A stretch of DNA of 64,000 nt, from positions 64,820,001-64,884,000 of the forward strand of contig NC_088921.1 in NCBI RefSeq assembly GCF_038396675.1, given 5' to 3'. Position numbers and translations under genes: made by a program. This stretch comes from Hydra vulgaris. Its lineage: Eukaryota; Cnidaria; Hydrozoa; Anthoathecata; Hydridae. The notes beneath the pieces were generated by a model, which had not been told where the DNA came from, ran no database searches, and saw only the letters and a list, made by a program, of their open reading frames with translations. This document shows, one piece after another, positions 33,260 to 45,300 of the stretch. How positions within the stretch are numbered: the first letter of the stretch is position 1; every line of letters begins with the position of its first letter.

Positions 33260-35704
33260 TTGCTCAAAGTTAAAAGTCTTTATACCAATTCTACATCTTT
33301 AAACAAAGAAAAGCTACTTGAACTATCTGATATTGCTCTCTCAAAATCTATAGACATTACAATTATTACCGAAACATGGTTTAATGAAATATCATCTATG
33401 AGTATAAAAAATTATGATCTTTTCAGATATGACAGAAATGGTCATGGAGGAGGAGTTGCTATTTATTCAAGAACTTGCCTAAACGTAATTGAATTAAGCT
33501 TTTCTCAAATTCATTCTTGTTTTACTTTTAAATATTCTGAACAACTATGGCTTTCACTCCCAATCAGTAAAAGTAACAAGTTGCTGATTGTATATACCAC
33601 CCACCAAAAATGATGGAGAAAACTGCTAAAAAAATTAACAATTGTATAACTTTAGCAAAAAAATCTATTGATGGTAACCGTTTTTCGGGACTATTACTCA
33701 CAGGCGATTTTAATTATCCTAACATTGTTTGGAATGATGACTATTCAACAAACTTCAAAGGACCAAGCAAACCAATTGAAGCAAATTTTATTAACACACT
33801 CAAAAATTCATTTTTGTATCAATGCATACACTCACCAACATTTATAATTAAGAAAGATAAATGCATTAACACATTGGATCTTGATATAACAGACTTTCCA
33901 GATAAAATAAGTAAAATAGCCTTTGATCCGCCTCTTGATGTGCAACACAAGGTCACTTACTGCTCAAATGGAATCTCATCATTGAAAAATCAAATTACTC
34001 AACCCCATTTATTTTCTCAAAATTATGTTATAAAAAAGGTAACTAAACTAATTTTTAAACATAGCAATCCAATCATAACTATTAAAAGGAAGCTTTTAAT
34101 AGTTATGATTGGATTGCTATGTTTAAAAATTTAAGTATCAATTTAAGTATCCTACAAAAAATGGACAGATATATATCATAAACTATGTGCTAAATTCATA
34201 CCTCCTATATCAAAACAAACACAAAAAAAGCATCAACCTTGGATCACAATTGACATTTTTTCGTTAAGTAAAACAAAAAACCAACTATGGTACAAAAATA
34301 GAAATATGTAAAGTTCCATAACTAGTTAATCTTAATAACACAGTTCGTAATCAAATCAAAAAGTATACTCGTTCAGCAATTAGAATCTTTGAAGAAGATT
34401 TAGCAAATGATAAACGCAATCCAAAAAGGCTATTTAACTATATTAATTCTAAATGTTCATCATCAAGCCCTATTAATGCATTGATCACTGAATCAGATAT
34501 TAGCATAAAGAAAGTGGATATAGCAAATGTACTATATTTGCAATTTCAATCCGTTTTCACAACCGGAAATGTACACACACTACCGCATTTCCCAAACAGA
34601 ACATCAAACACAATCAGTTCATTAAAAATAAATCAATCTCTAGTAGAATTACATTTACTCTAATTAGATCCAGACAAATCATTTGGCACTGACTGCGTAA
34701 GTCCATCAGTTCTACAAAAGTGTGCAAAATCATTAGCCAAACCGTTATCGCTTATTTTTCAACATTCAATTGATCATTCTGAATTACCAGAGTCCTGGTT
34801 AAAAGCCAATGTTACTCCATTATATAAGAAAGGCTGCAAAACAGATCCAGCAAATTATCGACCAGTTTCCCTCACTTTTGTTACGTGTAAAATTCTTTAG
34901 AAAATAATTAGAAATAAAATCACAGAACATTTATCTCATAATAATCTTATATCTACCTGTCAACACGAATTTGTCACAAACAAATCAAGTGTCACAAATC
35001 TTTTGGAAACTATGGATTTTATAACCTTTGCAAAATCAAATAAAAAATCGACAGATGTTATATTCCTTGATTATGCTAAAGCTTTCGATAAAGTACCACA
35101 TAAACCTTTATTATTTAAACTGGAAAAATACGGAATTGTTGGTAAACTTTCTTCTTGGATAAACTCTTTCCTTTCATATCGTCGACAACGTGTTGTTTTA
35201 GGAGAAACAATATCTGATTGAGTTCTTGTCACTAGCGGTGTTCCTCAGGGTTCTGTGTTAGGACCTACTTTGTGTATTATATACGTTAATGATCTGCCTG
35301 ATAAGATAAACAATGTTTGTAAAATGTACGCTGATGACACAAAGATACTTGCCACAATTGAAAGCAAAAAAGACTGTGAACGACTGCAGAGTGATATTAA
35401 TTGGATTACAGAATGGACAATAATGTGGCAAATGCAACTCAACGAAAGTAAGTGTAAAGTAATGCATATTTTAGGGAGTTCTAATTTACTAAAATTTGAT
35501 TATTATATAAATGACCTTAGCACACACCAGAGAATTAAGCTTGAAGTAACAACAACTGAACAAGATTTAGGTATAGTTTTGTCATCTGATCTTAAATTTG
35601 ATGATCAAGTCACAAAAGCATCATATAAAGCTAATCCAATGCTTGGAATTCTAAAAAATACATTCTTTATAGAAAGGGTACTATATAAAAAAAAACTTTT
35701 ATAA
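33260..35704 (+). pseudogene. LINE endonuclease and reverse transcriptase
   Basis: The AP-endonuclease part has ITIITETWFNE, GHGGGVAIYSR and LLLTGDFNYPNIVW, with a frame change near 33605; the closing SDH motif is lost. The reverse transcriptase follows: KANVTPLYKKGCKTDPANYR, IFLDYAKAFDKVPH (catalytic Asp, about 35075), VTSGVPQGSVLGP and KMYADDTKIL (YADD, about 35325). Stops include TAG at about 34900 and TGA at about 35219, the latter fitting a lost TGG tryptophan. A self-inverted insert at 34050-34132 replaces part of the linker. Confidence 0.88.
34050..34132. repeat. Near-perfect palindrome inside the LINE
   Basis: TTTTTAAACATAGCAATCCA starts a ~39-base arm that is repeated in inverted order after a 4-base spacer (about 34089-34092). 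It looks like a template-switch scar, because only one arm makes sense as LINE coding sequence. Confidence 0.9.
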
Positions 35705-35958
35705 CGTTTATGTGCGACCACATTTTGAGTATGTGGTGTCAATATGGTTGCCTTATTTGAAAAAAGATTATTAAAATTTTAGAAAAAATTTAAAAACATG
35801 CTTCAAAGATACCACACAATCTTCATAACTTTAATTACTCTATTCGCTGTTCAACAATTAAATGCTCATCACTTGAAAAGAGAGGCCATCGGGGAGATCT
35901 AATTCAAAATTAAAAACTAGAGAATTTTAAAAATAAAGTAGACTGGAACAAAGAACCT

Positions 35959-36165
35959 TTGAAGGTCTCTCCACGAGCTGACCAACGTTTGCAATACCGC
36001 AGAGAAATCATAAACAATTGTGCTAAGCAATATCATTTCTTTAACAAAAGAGTTGCTTCGATTTGGAATACACTACCAGATGATGTTGTCATACAGCAAA
36101 GCACAAACTCTTTTAAAATTAGCTTGGACAAGTACATTGAACAAAAATTTAACTTAATATTCTAA
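35959..36165 (+). pseudogene. LINE C-terminal end
   Basis: An open stretch reads SPRADQRLQYRREIINN and FFNKRVASIWNTLPDDVV, then FKISLDKYIEQKF and a stop. The RVASIWNTLP..VV..S...FK..LD pattern is the usual C-terminus of reverse transcriptases in CR1/L2-type LINEs. Upstream, 35705-35958 has several stops and links it to the RT. Confidence 0.7.
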
Positions 36166-36319
36166 CAAAACTGCAAAATAAAAATGCAGTCCCGAAGTTA
36201 CTATAGCTTTCTCATTATATGGCGTTTAACGTTGTTGCCTGCAATAGATAAAATGCATTACACAAAAAATAACAATAAAACGTTTTCGTGTGTAACTTAA
36301 GTTACTAATACTAATACTA

Positions 36320-36446
<127 letters not shown>

Positions 36447-36449
36447 GGT

Positions 36450-39172
36450 CAGGGCCGTACCGTACCAATTTTGCGCTTCGGGCAAGAAAAGAAAATTGCG
36501 CCCCCTCTTCCCCTCCCCCTCCTTAAAAAAAAAAAAATAAGAAAATTAAACGAAAAAAATGATTTATTGATCACAAAATTTATCACATCAAGTTATAAGT
36601 AAAATTTGTCATTAAGGTTGCACAAACTTTAGTTCAATGCCACTTTTCTGGCTTTTCTTGAGGCAAATTCACTAATGACATCATCAAAATCAATGTTGTT
36701 TGCCACTTCATTTTCAATTGAAATCATAGCCAAACTAGACAAACGTTGGCCAATTGTTGACCTCATATGGTGTTTTATGAGCTTAAGTTTACTGAAACTT
36801 CTCTCACACGTAGCAACTGTGACTGGTATGGTGAGGAAGATGCATATAGCAATTGTTGTGTTGGGATGAGCATCAATCAAAGAATATTTATAAATGAGCT
36901 GCAAAATGTCGATCGGGCTAGATTTTTCAAAGTTGTCCATAATTGCGGCAGCTTGATATTTAAAGCTTGCTATTTCTGACTGGAAATCGGAAGAATCTAA
37001 ATCTGCCTTGTCAATTTGAGATAAATTTGCAGCTTTTTTCTTGAGTTCAACCACTGAACTTTTAGAGAGTGAATGCCCACTGAGGTAGCCAAAATCAGAG
37101 GATACAGCAGACATCAGCCTCAAACCGCCACTCGATTTGTGTAATAATGCTGTCAAACACAAGGTTGCACTGAGATCCGAATTCTGTTTCTGCTGTGAGA
37201 AGGTGAGAGTCATCTTCAGCTTCATAAAAAGCTATTCGCTTCACTTTGTGCTTCCTCTTAATTGGAAAGCCACCATCAATTCCGCTCTGGTTAGCTTTTT
37301 CTGTAGATAATATTGTCCACCCCAACATCTCAAAAATTCTGAATGAAAGCCTTCAACCATTTCATTTTTTTTACGGTAATGTCAATTGAAATGGTTTTTG
37401 ACTGAAGCAGTTTGTTTTCCCGGTCAATTAGAGAAAGAATTTGACACCAGAAATCCAACAAACACAAAAAACTGAAATCAATATGAATGCGAAGTTCTTT
37501 TGCACTGCTAACTGTGACAGCATTTGTCATGGGATTGTGGATAATGGATTCCAAAACTTGAAGAACATCTTTGATTTGTCTGTGCAATGGTGTAATTGCT
37601 TCTTTTTCGGTAGACCATCTTGTGTCACTATTTCCCTTTAATGAGATGGTCAACGTTTTCATCAGTTTTTCCCATCTTGGCGTGAAGCTTGAAAAAAAGT
37701 TAAAGATGGCTTGAACCTTTCCAAAAAATGTAATCATGAGTGGGGAAACCTCAGCAGCATGAACACCAACAAGATTTAAAGTGTGAGCTGCGCATGGAAC
37801 AAATCTTGCTGACTCATTAAGAGAATGAATGTGAGCTTTGACGCCATTGTATTTTCCAGACATATTGGCTCCATTGTCATAGCCTTGGCCCCGGCAATCG
37901 GAAATGCTTAGACCATCCTTCTCTAAAGGATAATAATGTCTAATCAACTCAATTAAGCTCAGAAAAATGCCACTTTTTTGTTGACCGATGTCTTCTGTTG
38001 TTCCCCGAACGGCAAGATTGTTCTTGGCACAGAACAAAATTGCATCAACAATCACTTTTAAGATATCTTTCCGCTTTTTTATCTCTCCACTAATAACTCT
38101 CTACAGATCAGAATTTAGGGTCTTTCCTTCCTTGATGTTTTTTTCAAGAATTTTTCGACCAGAATAGCATCTTTGGTGTTCATTGTTGTTTTCATGCTCA
38201 GGAATTCTTGGGTTTAGTTTTTTCCAGTCACAAAACCCTTTAGAAATTTCTGAGAAATTGTTGGTTTTTGTTGTTAAAAATAACAAACAGCAAAAACAAA
38301 ATAAAGAATCTTTTTTATTGCTGTACTGCAGCCAAGTGCGAACAAATTTTTTACCATTAAGATGAATTTTTTCATACCATTTTGAGCTGAAGTGTCGCAT
38401 TCTGTTGTCAAAATCACACAGCGTGTTTGGGAAAAATTCTCTTCTGTCTTGCTCTGGCCTATGCTCAATCAAAAAGCATCTTGTTTTGTCCGTTATTTTA
38501 GGCCATGTTGCTGGATCCCTATGTTGAAAATTTTCTTCCGAGGCCACTGGAATTTCTGAGATTTCTGAATGAAGTTCATCCTCGTCCATTTCAGCTGGGC
38601 CTGAAAGCTAGGCATTTTCATCTTCCCTGGTTGGTTCTGAATCAGTTGTGCAAAATTCTTCTTGACTTTGGCTGATGAAAATCTCCTCTTCAATTAATTC
38701 CAAATGATGATCTGAACTCAATTAAAGTCAATTATAGGATCTGTTGAATTGTCATTAATTTCAATACAAATATCCTCTGAAATAATTTGTTTCTCCTCTG
38801 AGTTTGTTACCAACCACTTTTTGAAACAGTTTTGTAGTTTCTCGTCACTTTCTTGGCGCTGTTTTCTTTTCTTCTTAAATTCAGCACCAGATAACTTTTG
38901 GGTTCGACTCATAATAGAATTATAATGCTCAAAAGTTATCAAAAGTATATTAGTGTTATAGGGCGCTTTTTTATTCAGTATATGAGCTTTAATATTTAAG
39001 AGTTTGTGTCAAGAGGCGGAATTTTAATTAATTTTCTTATCAACAGCAGCGACGCCGTAAAAATTAGTTTCATAAACTGATTATTGTTTTTTTAATTTAT
39101 TAAAGTTTGCGCCCTCCCAATTTTGGCGCCTCAGGCCGCGGCCCGGCCGGCCCCGCCCTTGTTACGGCTCTG
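36450..39172. mobile_element. Second hAT transposon (2723 bp), TTF-finger type
   Basis: The left end CAGGGCCGTACC (36450) and right end GTTACGGCTCTG (39172) are inverted repeats. The flanking 8-mers ATTATGGT and ACAATGGT agree at 6 of 8 positions, consistent with a diverged hAT duplication. The GC-rich ends contrast with the AT-rich surroundings. The transposase lies on the minus strand. Confidence 0.85.
36629..38912 (-). pseudogene. hAT transposase with TTF zinc finger (ZMYM1-like)
   Basis: Starts MSRTQKLSGAEFKKKRKQRQ at 38912. After frame changes near 38715 and 38590 the main part reads WYEKIHLNGKKFVRTW and LFCFCCLLF, a TTF-type zinc finger. An in-frame TAG at about 38102 (CAG expected) precedes the DUF4371-like core KNNLAVRGTTEDIG. 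That core then jumps straight to LSISDCRGQGYDNGANMSG, so about 100 residues with the first catalytic aspartate are missing. AAHTLNL and DTRWS follow. After another frame change near 37328, the C-terminal dimerisation block reads FLTIPVTVATCERSFSKLKL, ending at 36629. This family gave rise to vertebrate ZMYM1-like genes. Inactive here. Confidence 0.87.
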
Positions 39173-39176
39173 ACAA

Positions 39177-39245
39177 TGGTAGCTGCCGTGACGCAACGGC
39201 AAGAGCAATGGTTTCTAACCTCTGCGCCACCGTTTGATGCCTGCT
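39177..39245 (-). ncRNA. Possible tRNA-like (SINE head) fragment
   Basis: The minus strand has GGTGGCGCAGAGGTTAGA, close to a tRNA A-box region. I see no clear B box or cloverleaf. It lies just outside the right hAT end. Confidence 0.3.
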
Positions 39246-39311
39246 CTGGTCTATATGCGACTTTAGTAAAAATTTTGGCGTGAGCTTCTTAGTTAAATGC
39301 TTTTCTTTGGA

Positions 39312-40366
39312 ACTTAGTGGGGGTGGCGGAACAGTGTCGTAAAATTTTTATTTTCGCAAATTTGATTGTTGAAAATGTAAAAAGGAATAGTGCCACAAAA
39401 TTGTCGCATGGTTGATTGTTGAATAACAGAATAAAGAATAATGTCGCAAATAAATTTAATGAATAGTGTCGAAAATAGAAAAATAAATAATGTCGCAAAG
39501 GAGTTTAATGAATAGTGTCGAAAACAAAAAAACGGAATAGTGTTGCAAATGAATTTAAGAAATAGTGTCGAAAAGAAAAAACGGAATCAAAGTTACCTTT
39601 TTTGGAAACAATAGATATGGTTAAAATAAAACTAAAATAAATATATATTCGTATATTCGTATAAATATATATATATCAAACAAAAATGTTGACAATATTT
39701 TGACAACATCATGACAAATTGTTTATCGCAGCAAAAACGTCGAATTGAACTTTTACACTTTTAAACGTGAATAATTTTTCAATTAGTTGCTTATAAATCA
39801 TAGTTCTTATATAAATATTGATCAAGATAAAATTTTCTATCCAACCGTATAAAGTTTATAAGATTTTAGAGGTATCAAAATGGACCCTTTTTTGCCCCTA
39901 AAATTGCCCCAAAAGAAATTTTACTTAGCGCAATCAACTGGGTTGTATTTAACGCCCACCCAAAGACTGTGCACTTTCTCTCTGCCAAATTTCAGCATTA
40001 AACTATTTTTGTCTGGATTTGACCCTATTTTTTGCTAATTCTTTACAATTCCGTTTTTACTAATTGAGACACTATTCTTTTTTTTATGTTTTTGACACTA
40101 TTCCAATTTTATTATTTGCGACACTATTCCTTTTTTTCGCTTTTGACACTATTCCGATTTTACTGTTTGCGACATTATTCCTTTTACTATTTGCGACACT
40201 ATTCCTTTCTGTTGTTTTCGACACTATTCCTTTCTGTTGTTTTCGACACTATTTATTAAATTCTTTTGCTACTCTATTCCTTTTTTTTGCGACATTAGGC
40301 CTTTTTAATATATTCGACACTATTCCGAAATTCATTTTTTGACATTATTCCTGTCACCACTTAGTG
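39312..40366. mobile_element. Inverted-repeat element with facing TAGTGTCG arrays
   Basis: The left end CTTAGTGGGGGTGGCGGAAC and right end GTCACCACTTAGTG are related by inversion. Behind them, GGAATAGTGTCGMAAA-like units recur about nine times on the left (39326-39580). They recur about twelve times in the opposite direction on the right (40066-40350), spaced about 25 bp apart. The 450-bp centre is unrelated AT-rich DNA. It encodes nothing; the array reads as repeated FDTIP/FATLF peptide in one frame. Such arrays may be binding sites for the mobilising transposase. Confidence 0.75.
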
Positions 40367-40605
40367 ATCATTAGATCTTCTTAGAGCACCTTCTTAGAGC
40401 ACTAAGATCATTAGATCTTCTTAGAGAACCTTCAAAAAACCGGAAAAGAAAAAAAGTTCGGTATGTTCGGTATCCGGTTGGAAAAGGTAATTATAAGTTA
40501 TATCCGGCAAAAATTTGTAATCCACTTGGTACATCGAATTGCTTAATTATAATAAACAAACTTAAATTACAAATTAGTCTGTCGATCTGTAGTATATAAA
40601 ATAAA

Positions 40606-40701
40606 ATGGCTTCCAATGCCCCTGATTATAAGGAATCCATTCTTAAGATTGCTAGTTCTGCTATATCTGCTAGTAAAATTGGCTGGAGTCGTGCTAGACA
40701 G
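40606..40701 (+). CDS. SH3GLB: Endophilin-B-like, exon 1
   Basis: ATG 40606 lies in an AAAATGG context and opens 32 codons, MASNAPDYKESILKIASS to KIGWSRARQ, ending at a CAG|GTAAAT donor (phase 0). In human endophilin-B the first exon likewise encodes an amphipathic N-terminal helix, followed by FTEE at the start of exon 2, exactly as found at 61348. The helix (ILKIASSAISASKIGW) alternates hydrophobic and polar residues, as expected for the membrane-inserting helix H0 of an N-BAR protein. CTGTAG at about 40592 could be a trans-splice or 5'UTR acceptor. The open frame past the donor to 40857 is intronic read-through. Confidence 0.75.
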
Positions 40702-41135
40702 GTAAATACTATTATTTTATTCTCCAAGGTAAATACTGTTATTATATTATGCAAAGAAATTAAGTTGTATAATATTATGCCACATTCGATGAAGAATTTT
40801 GATAAGAGGAAATTAGAAATGGAAGTTATAAAATACATGAAGAAGAATGAACTAGTTTGATATCAACATAAACAATATAAATATATAATATATATACGTA
40901 TATATAAGTGATATTTAATATATTTATTAGTAATGGGTAACATAATTTACTCAACATATATTTTATCATATATTTAATGATTTTATTTAGCATACAATTG
41001 CTAACTATATTTATGAAAAAAAAAATTTTTTTGAGTTGGCTTTTATGTATATCGTCATATAAAAGTTATAAAGTTTTATCTTTATAATTTTGTTGCTGTT
41101 GTTGCTGTTGTTGTAGGATCCCACAATAGCAAATC

Positions 41136-41190
41136 TTTTAATAACAATTGTCAAATCCTAGGATTTAACAATTGTTGTTAAAAGACAAAT
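41136..41190. repeat. Imperfect palindrome
   Basis: TCTTTTAATAACAATTGT faces ACAATTGTTGTTAAAAGA around a central AAATCCTAGGATTT. Confidence 0.8.
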
Positions 41191-41307
41191 AATTTTGAAT
41201 TTTAATAAATTAAATTACAAATTTAATATGAAGCATAAATAATGTAAATGACGTCTTGTTTATTATTACAATCAATAATTATAATCATTGTTATTGACAT
41301 TTTGCTA

Positions 41308-41392
41308 TTAACAAAAGATTTTGTTATTAACAAAAGATTTTGTTATTAACAAAAGATTTTGTTATTAACAAAAGATTTTGTTATTAACAAAA
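41308..41392. repeat. 19-bp tandem repeat, self-complementary
   Basis: Four to five perfect copies of ACAAAAGATTTTGTTATTA. Each unit is itself a small inverted repeat (AACAAAA..TTTTGTT), so the array can form serial hairpins. Confidence 0.93.
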
Positions 41393-41478
41393 GTAAAACA
41401 TTTATTATTATGTAAGTAATATTAAATAATACTACAAGCATATTTATATTACTTTTTTTGTTTTTTTTTAATTTAATT

Positions 41479-41612
41479 TTAGGTGCCCCAAGAAGACCTA
41501 AAATATGTCCAATATTTTAGGTCTGTGACGCTAAAATATGTCCAAAGCTCATTTCGAACCTGGATCTCCTGCTTATAAAGCAGGCACTCTAACCACTGCG
41601 CCATGGCAGCAC
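41479..41612 (-). mobile_element. tRNA-derived SINE
   Basis: From 41612 the minus strand reads GCTGCCATGGCGCAGTGGTT (A-box region), an anticodon-like hairpin CCTGC-TTTATAA-GCAGG, and GATCCAGGTTCGAA (B-box). These are the internal RNA polymerase III promoter elements of a tRNA. The tail to 41479 is unrelated to a tRNA and includes a GACCTAAAATAT palindrome. The TAT anticodon position suggests an isoleucine-type ancestor. No CCA and a poor acceptor stem argue against a working tRNA. Confidence 0.75.
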
Positions 41613-42225
41613 TAAAAAAATAATACTTAAAAATTAACTCCTGATACAACATTAACAACAAGCTGGTATTTTTTTATTTCATAATGAGTTTGGAATAAAA
41701 AAAGTTCTAGCTTGCGACTAATGTTGTTATAATTCAATATGAGTTTCTGTGCATGATTTTTTCCATTTGTCATATCTCTTACTGAAATAAAGATGAAACT
41801 AGTTCTAAAGCTGTTGATCATCATAATCTTCCCAAAATATTTTACACCAGTGGATGATTAATTTTAATTCTTAAACACAGTGGTATACAATGATAATAAA
41901 AAAAGCTAATCCCCATCATCAAAAACTAATTTCAAAAAAAGTTTTGCTGATATCTCAATAAGTGTAGTAAAAACCATCTGGGGCAACTTTTATAAAAGAA
42001 AATTTTATTTTGAAGTAATATGGCGCACTCTACGACCTTAAATATGTAACCTTGTTATTATAAAATTTGTTTTTGTCGCACTTTTAGTTATTTTTCTTTG
42101 TTATTTTAGAAAGCATAGTTTAAATGACATTTTGCATGTTACCATTTGTTTTAGAATAAAGTTCTGCATTAAAAATTTATCTGCAGGTTAAAAATGTGAT
42201 TTAGTGTACGTACGTAAGATGATAT

Positions 42226-42306
42226 TGTGATATTGTAACCCCCTCCCCCTTTAAACACACATACGAAGTATGTGTGCTCAAAGGGGGGAGGGGTCACAAT
42301 ATCACA
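42226..42306. repeat. Near-perfect 81-bp GC-rich palindrome
   Basis: Arms of 39 bases, 42226-42264 and 42268-42306, with a 3-base GAA loop. They contain CCCCCTCCCCCTTT and its complement plus ACACACATAC/GTATGTGT. Only a few mismatches. It could extrude as a cruciform or be transcribed as a hairpin. Confidence 0.92.
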
Positions 42307-45300
42307 ATTAGCAAGTGCTTGTTAATAACTAAATGTTTTTGAAGAAATAACAACTTAAAAAAATAATGATCAGTTTATCATTAATGAAAAAATTAATGAA
42401 AAAACAAAGCAATAAATTTACCATTGCAAAAATAATAACAGTCAAACTATACATATTTTTAATTATTGTTTTTGTAAACACCAGGTAATTTAAGGATTGT
42501 TAAAAAATAATTACTAAAGGTCTGAAAAATTTGTACAATATTTTAAAAATCAACCAATAAAAAGTTATGCCAAAACTATTTGCGTATTGTATGAAACATT
42601 GAGATCAATTTTTGTTTAAGGGGAAAGTTTGAGGAATTATTTATTTAAAAATTTAAATGTTTCAAATTAGATACTAATTAATTGATAATAAAAATGATAA
42701 TAAAAATGTATATTTAAAAATAAGTCATTAGAGTTTTTTTGTTTTGTTTTAAAATTAATATATAAAGTTTCAATTAGTTTTTATATATTTTTAAACTCCT
42801 CTGTCTTTTTTATTTTGTATACGGATTTGCAAAAGAGTTATGAGCATAGATTTAAATAAGATGTAAAAGTATTTTATATCTTATTTCATGATTTTTTTTA
42901 TTTAAAATATTTGATCATCACTAAATTCCATTAGACTGTTGTGATTAACGGATGTTTTTTAATAATTATATCATACTTTATGGTGCTTTATTTTCTAGTA
43001 TTCATTTTATATTAATCTGATGATTTATATAAACTGAATAAGAATATTAAAGTTTAAATCATAGTTTCTAATAATAATAAAAATAATGGTAATAATATAG
43101 ATTTTATAATAAGATTTTATATCATAATTCAAGATCAATATAAATATTTTTTATTGTTTTTAATATTAGTCATCTTGTGTAAATGTTGGAATAATTTTTT
43201 TAAATAAATAAACGTCATAACAAGACAAATCAGACAATATAACAAACTTTAATTTTGTAATTTTAATATTCATATTGTTTAGTTTTTAAAAAGCACTGTT
43301 TTTATGCAGAATTAGGGGCCTATGTCCCTAAATCCTGATGCATATAAACAACTCTTGGAACTAGGAAAAATGAGGTTGGCTGTAAATTGCCGACCTCAAA
43401 CACTTTAAGGTCAGCGGTTAGATTGCCATTGCAAAGCTCAAAATAACACAAAAAAATCAAATCGCGAAAAAAAAAATTCTACATCCTCTCCCTTCTCATC
43501 CCTGGTGCTCCTCTGTGGTAAGGGAGGGGGGTCGCATTGGTACAAAGTTGTATTTTTTAAACATTACTTCGTAATTGTTATTTTTTAAACATATTATCTC
43601 TTATATTTAAATACTATCTTATAATTTTCTAGTTTAGCGAAGTTTTAAATAGCGTAGTTTACTGTTATAATTTACAGCTTAAGTTATGGTTTAAAGTTTA
43701 AGTTGCAGTTATAGTGTAATGAGCAAGTTATGAAGTAATGAGTAAGTATAGTATTTAATACAATATTACTTTTAGTCATTGATTTTACTTAACATAATCC
43801 TTAAAAAAGTAAAAGTAAAAATGCAAATATTGCAATATGTAAACCACTTATTTATGTATACCACTCATTAGTTGTAGAAAACTATTTTATACGTTCATGC
43901 TGACAATAAAACACGTTTTATTTTTAAAGAGTATTGAATTGTTATTGTTAAAAGCTATAAAACAACAATTAAACAAACTGCAAAGTTTTGACAATATAAA
44001 GAGCTTGTGTTAATATATAACAATTTCATGATGCTGATCGTGTTTCTGTTTTATAAAGTTAAGTTTTTATAACAATTAATAACATAAAATGCGTTTAAAA
44101 TAAAACAAATTTAATAATAGAAATGTTTAATTAAAAAAAAAAATGCATAAGCATGCACATCCGTAGACCAAACAAGTAAGATCAAAGCAAAAAAAAAACA
44201 TTAAATGCCACATTTTTTATAATTTATTGCTATTACTATTTAAAATCTAAGTATAATAAACGTACTGTTAAAAATTTAAGTGTAAATAATTTTTTTATTT
44301 AAATGGTTTTTAAGTTAATGTTTTCATTCAATTTTTTTGTTCAAATTGTTTTTTAATAAAAAGTGAGAAAAAAAATTGGTTTAATGTGTTAATAAATCAA
44401 TTGTATCGTTAAGTTTAAGTATTTGCTTAAATTATTTTTTTGGAAAAAATTTTTTTGAACAGAAGTAAAATAATTTATTTTTTTTATTTAAATTTTTTAT
44501 AATTTAATTTTTTGTTCAACTTTTGCAATAATCACTGGTTTAATTTTTGTAATAGATTGTTTCTACTTTAAAAACTAATTTGAAGAAACGAAAAAAAATT
44601 AACTATTCAAAATGTTTAAATTTAAATAAAATTTTATTTCTCACTTGCACTATCTTCTAAATCTGATATTGTTACTGTAGCTAGATATACATTTAACTTT
44701 CAGGAATGACCCTGGCTATGCCACTGCAATTAATTTTATAATTATTGAACGCTAAACTTTTTCAATTTTTCCTTTTCTTTTTTTTTAATTTTTAATCCCA
44801 AAAATATTTGAATGAGAGAGTTTTAAAAGATTTGTTTTTAGAAGAGCTCTTTTGTTTAAATAGATTTCTTTTTAAAAAAACTCCTAAAAACAACTTGTAT
44901 ATTTATAGAAAATGTTTAATCTTGATATGGCTTTAAATAAAATGTAAATATAAAAAAAGGGTATCGTGTTTGTTATATTCTATTCAACATTTCTAGTTAA
45001 AATAATTTTCAGTTAGTATTCTTATATTATGTGTTAACAACATAAAAGATATAAATAGAAACATTTGTATGACTAACTTTTGCGAGTCTTTGAGTATATT
45101 AAGTAAATAGTTGATAAGTTAATATTTGACTCAATGAGTAACTGTTACTGTAGTAAGTTACTGTAAGTAAGTTACTGTAGTAACTTAACTGATTGTTTTG
45201 ATTTAGTTTATAAGTAAATTTACTATGATGTACTTTATCCATTCAGTAAATCAAAGTAAATATAACTTTAAAAGGTTCAGGTCATTAAAGCGAAAAATGT

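Larger units (their letters stand above)
32300..36180 (+). mobile_element. Decayed LINE (CR1/L2-like)
   Basis: An almost full-length non-LTR retrotransposon: a coiled-coil ORF1-like region (32401-32796), an RRM-like basic stretch (32880-33080), an endonuclease (33260-33990), a reverse transcriptase (34680-35500) and a C-terminal block to 36165. All are on the plus strand, interrupted by many stops. The 3' end runs into non-coding sequence and a (TA)n array. Assignment to CR1/L2 rather than a sister clade is tentative. Confidence 0.85.

Noticed and set aside
40064-40342. Open frame with repeated FDTIP/FATLF peptides
   Set aside because: It results from the ~25-bp TAGTGTCG array of the inverted-repeat element.
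40702-40857. Extension of endophilin exon 1 to an 84-residue protein
   Set aside because: The in-frame GTAAAT donor and the perfect phase match with exon 2 at 61348 favour splicing. The extension has no similarity to the family.
41553-41612. tRNA gene (TAT anticodon)
   Set aside because: A and B boxes are present, but the acceptor stem and T arm do not close, and the sequence runs into a SINE-type tail.
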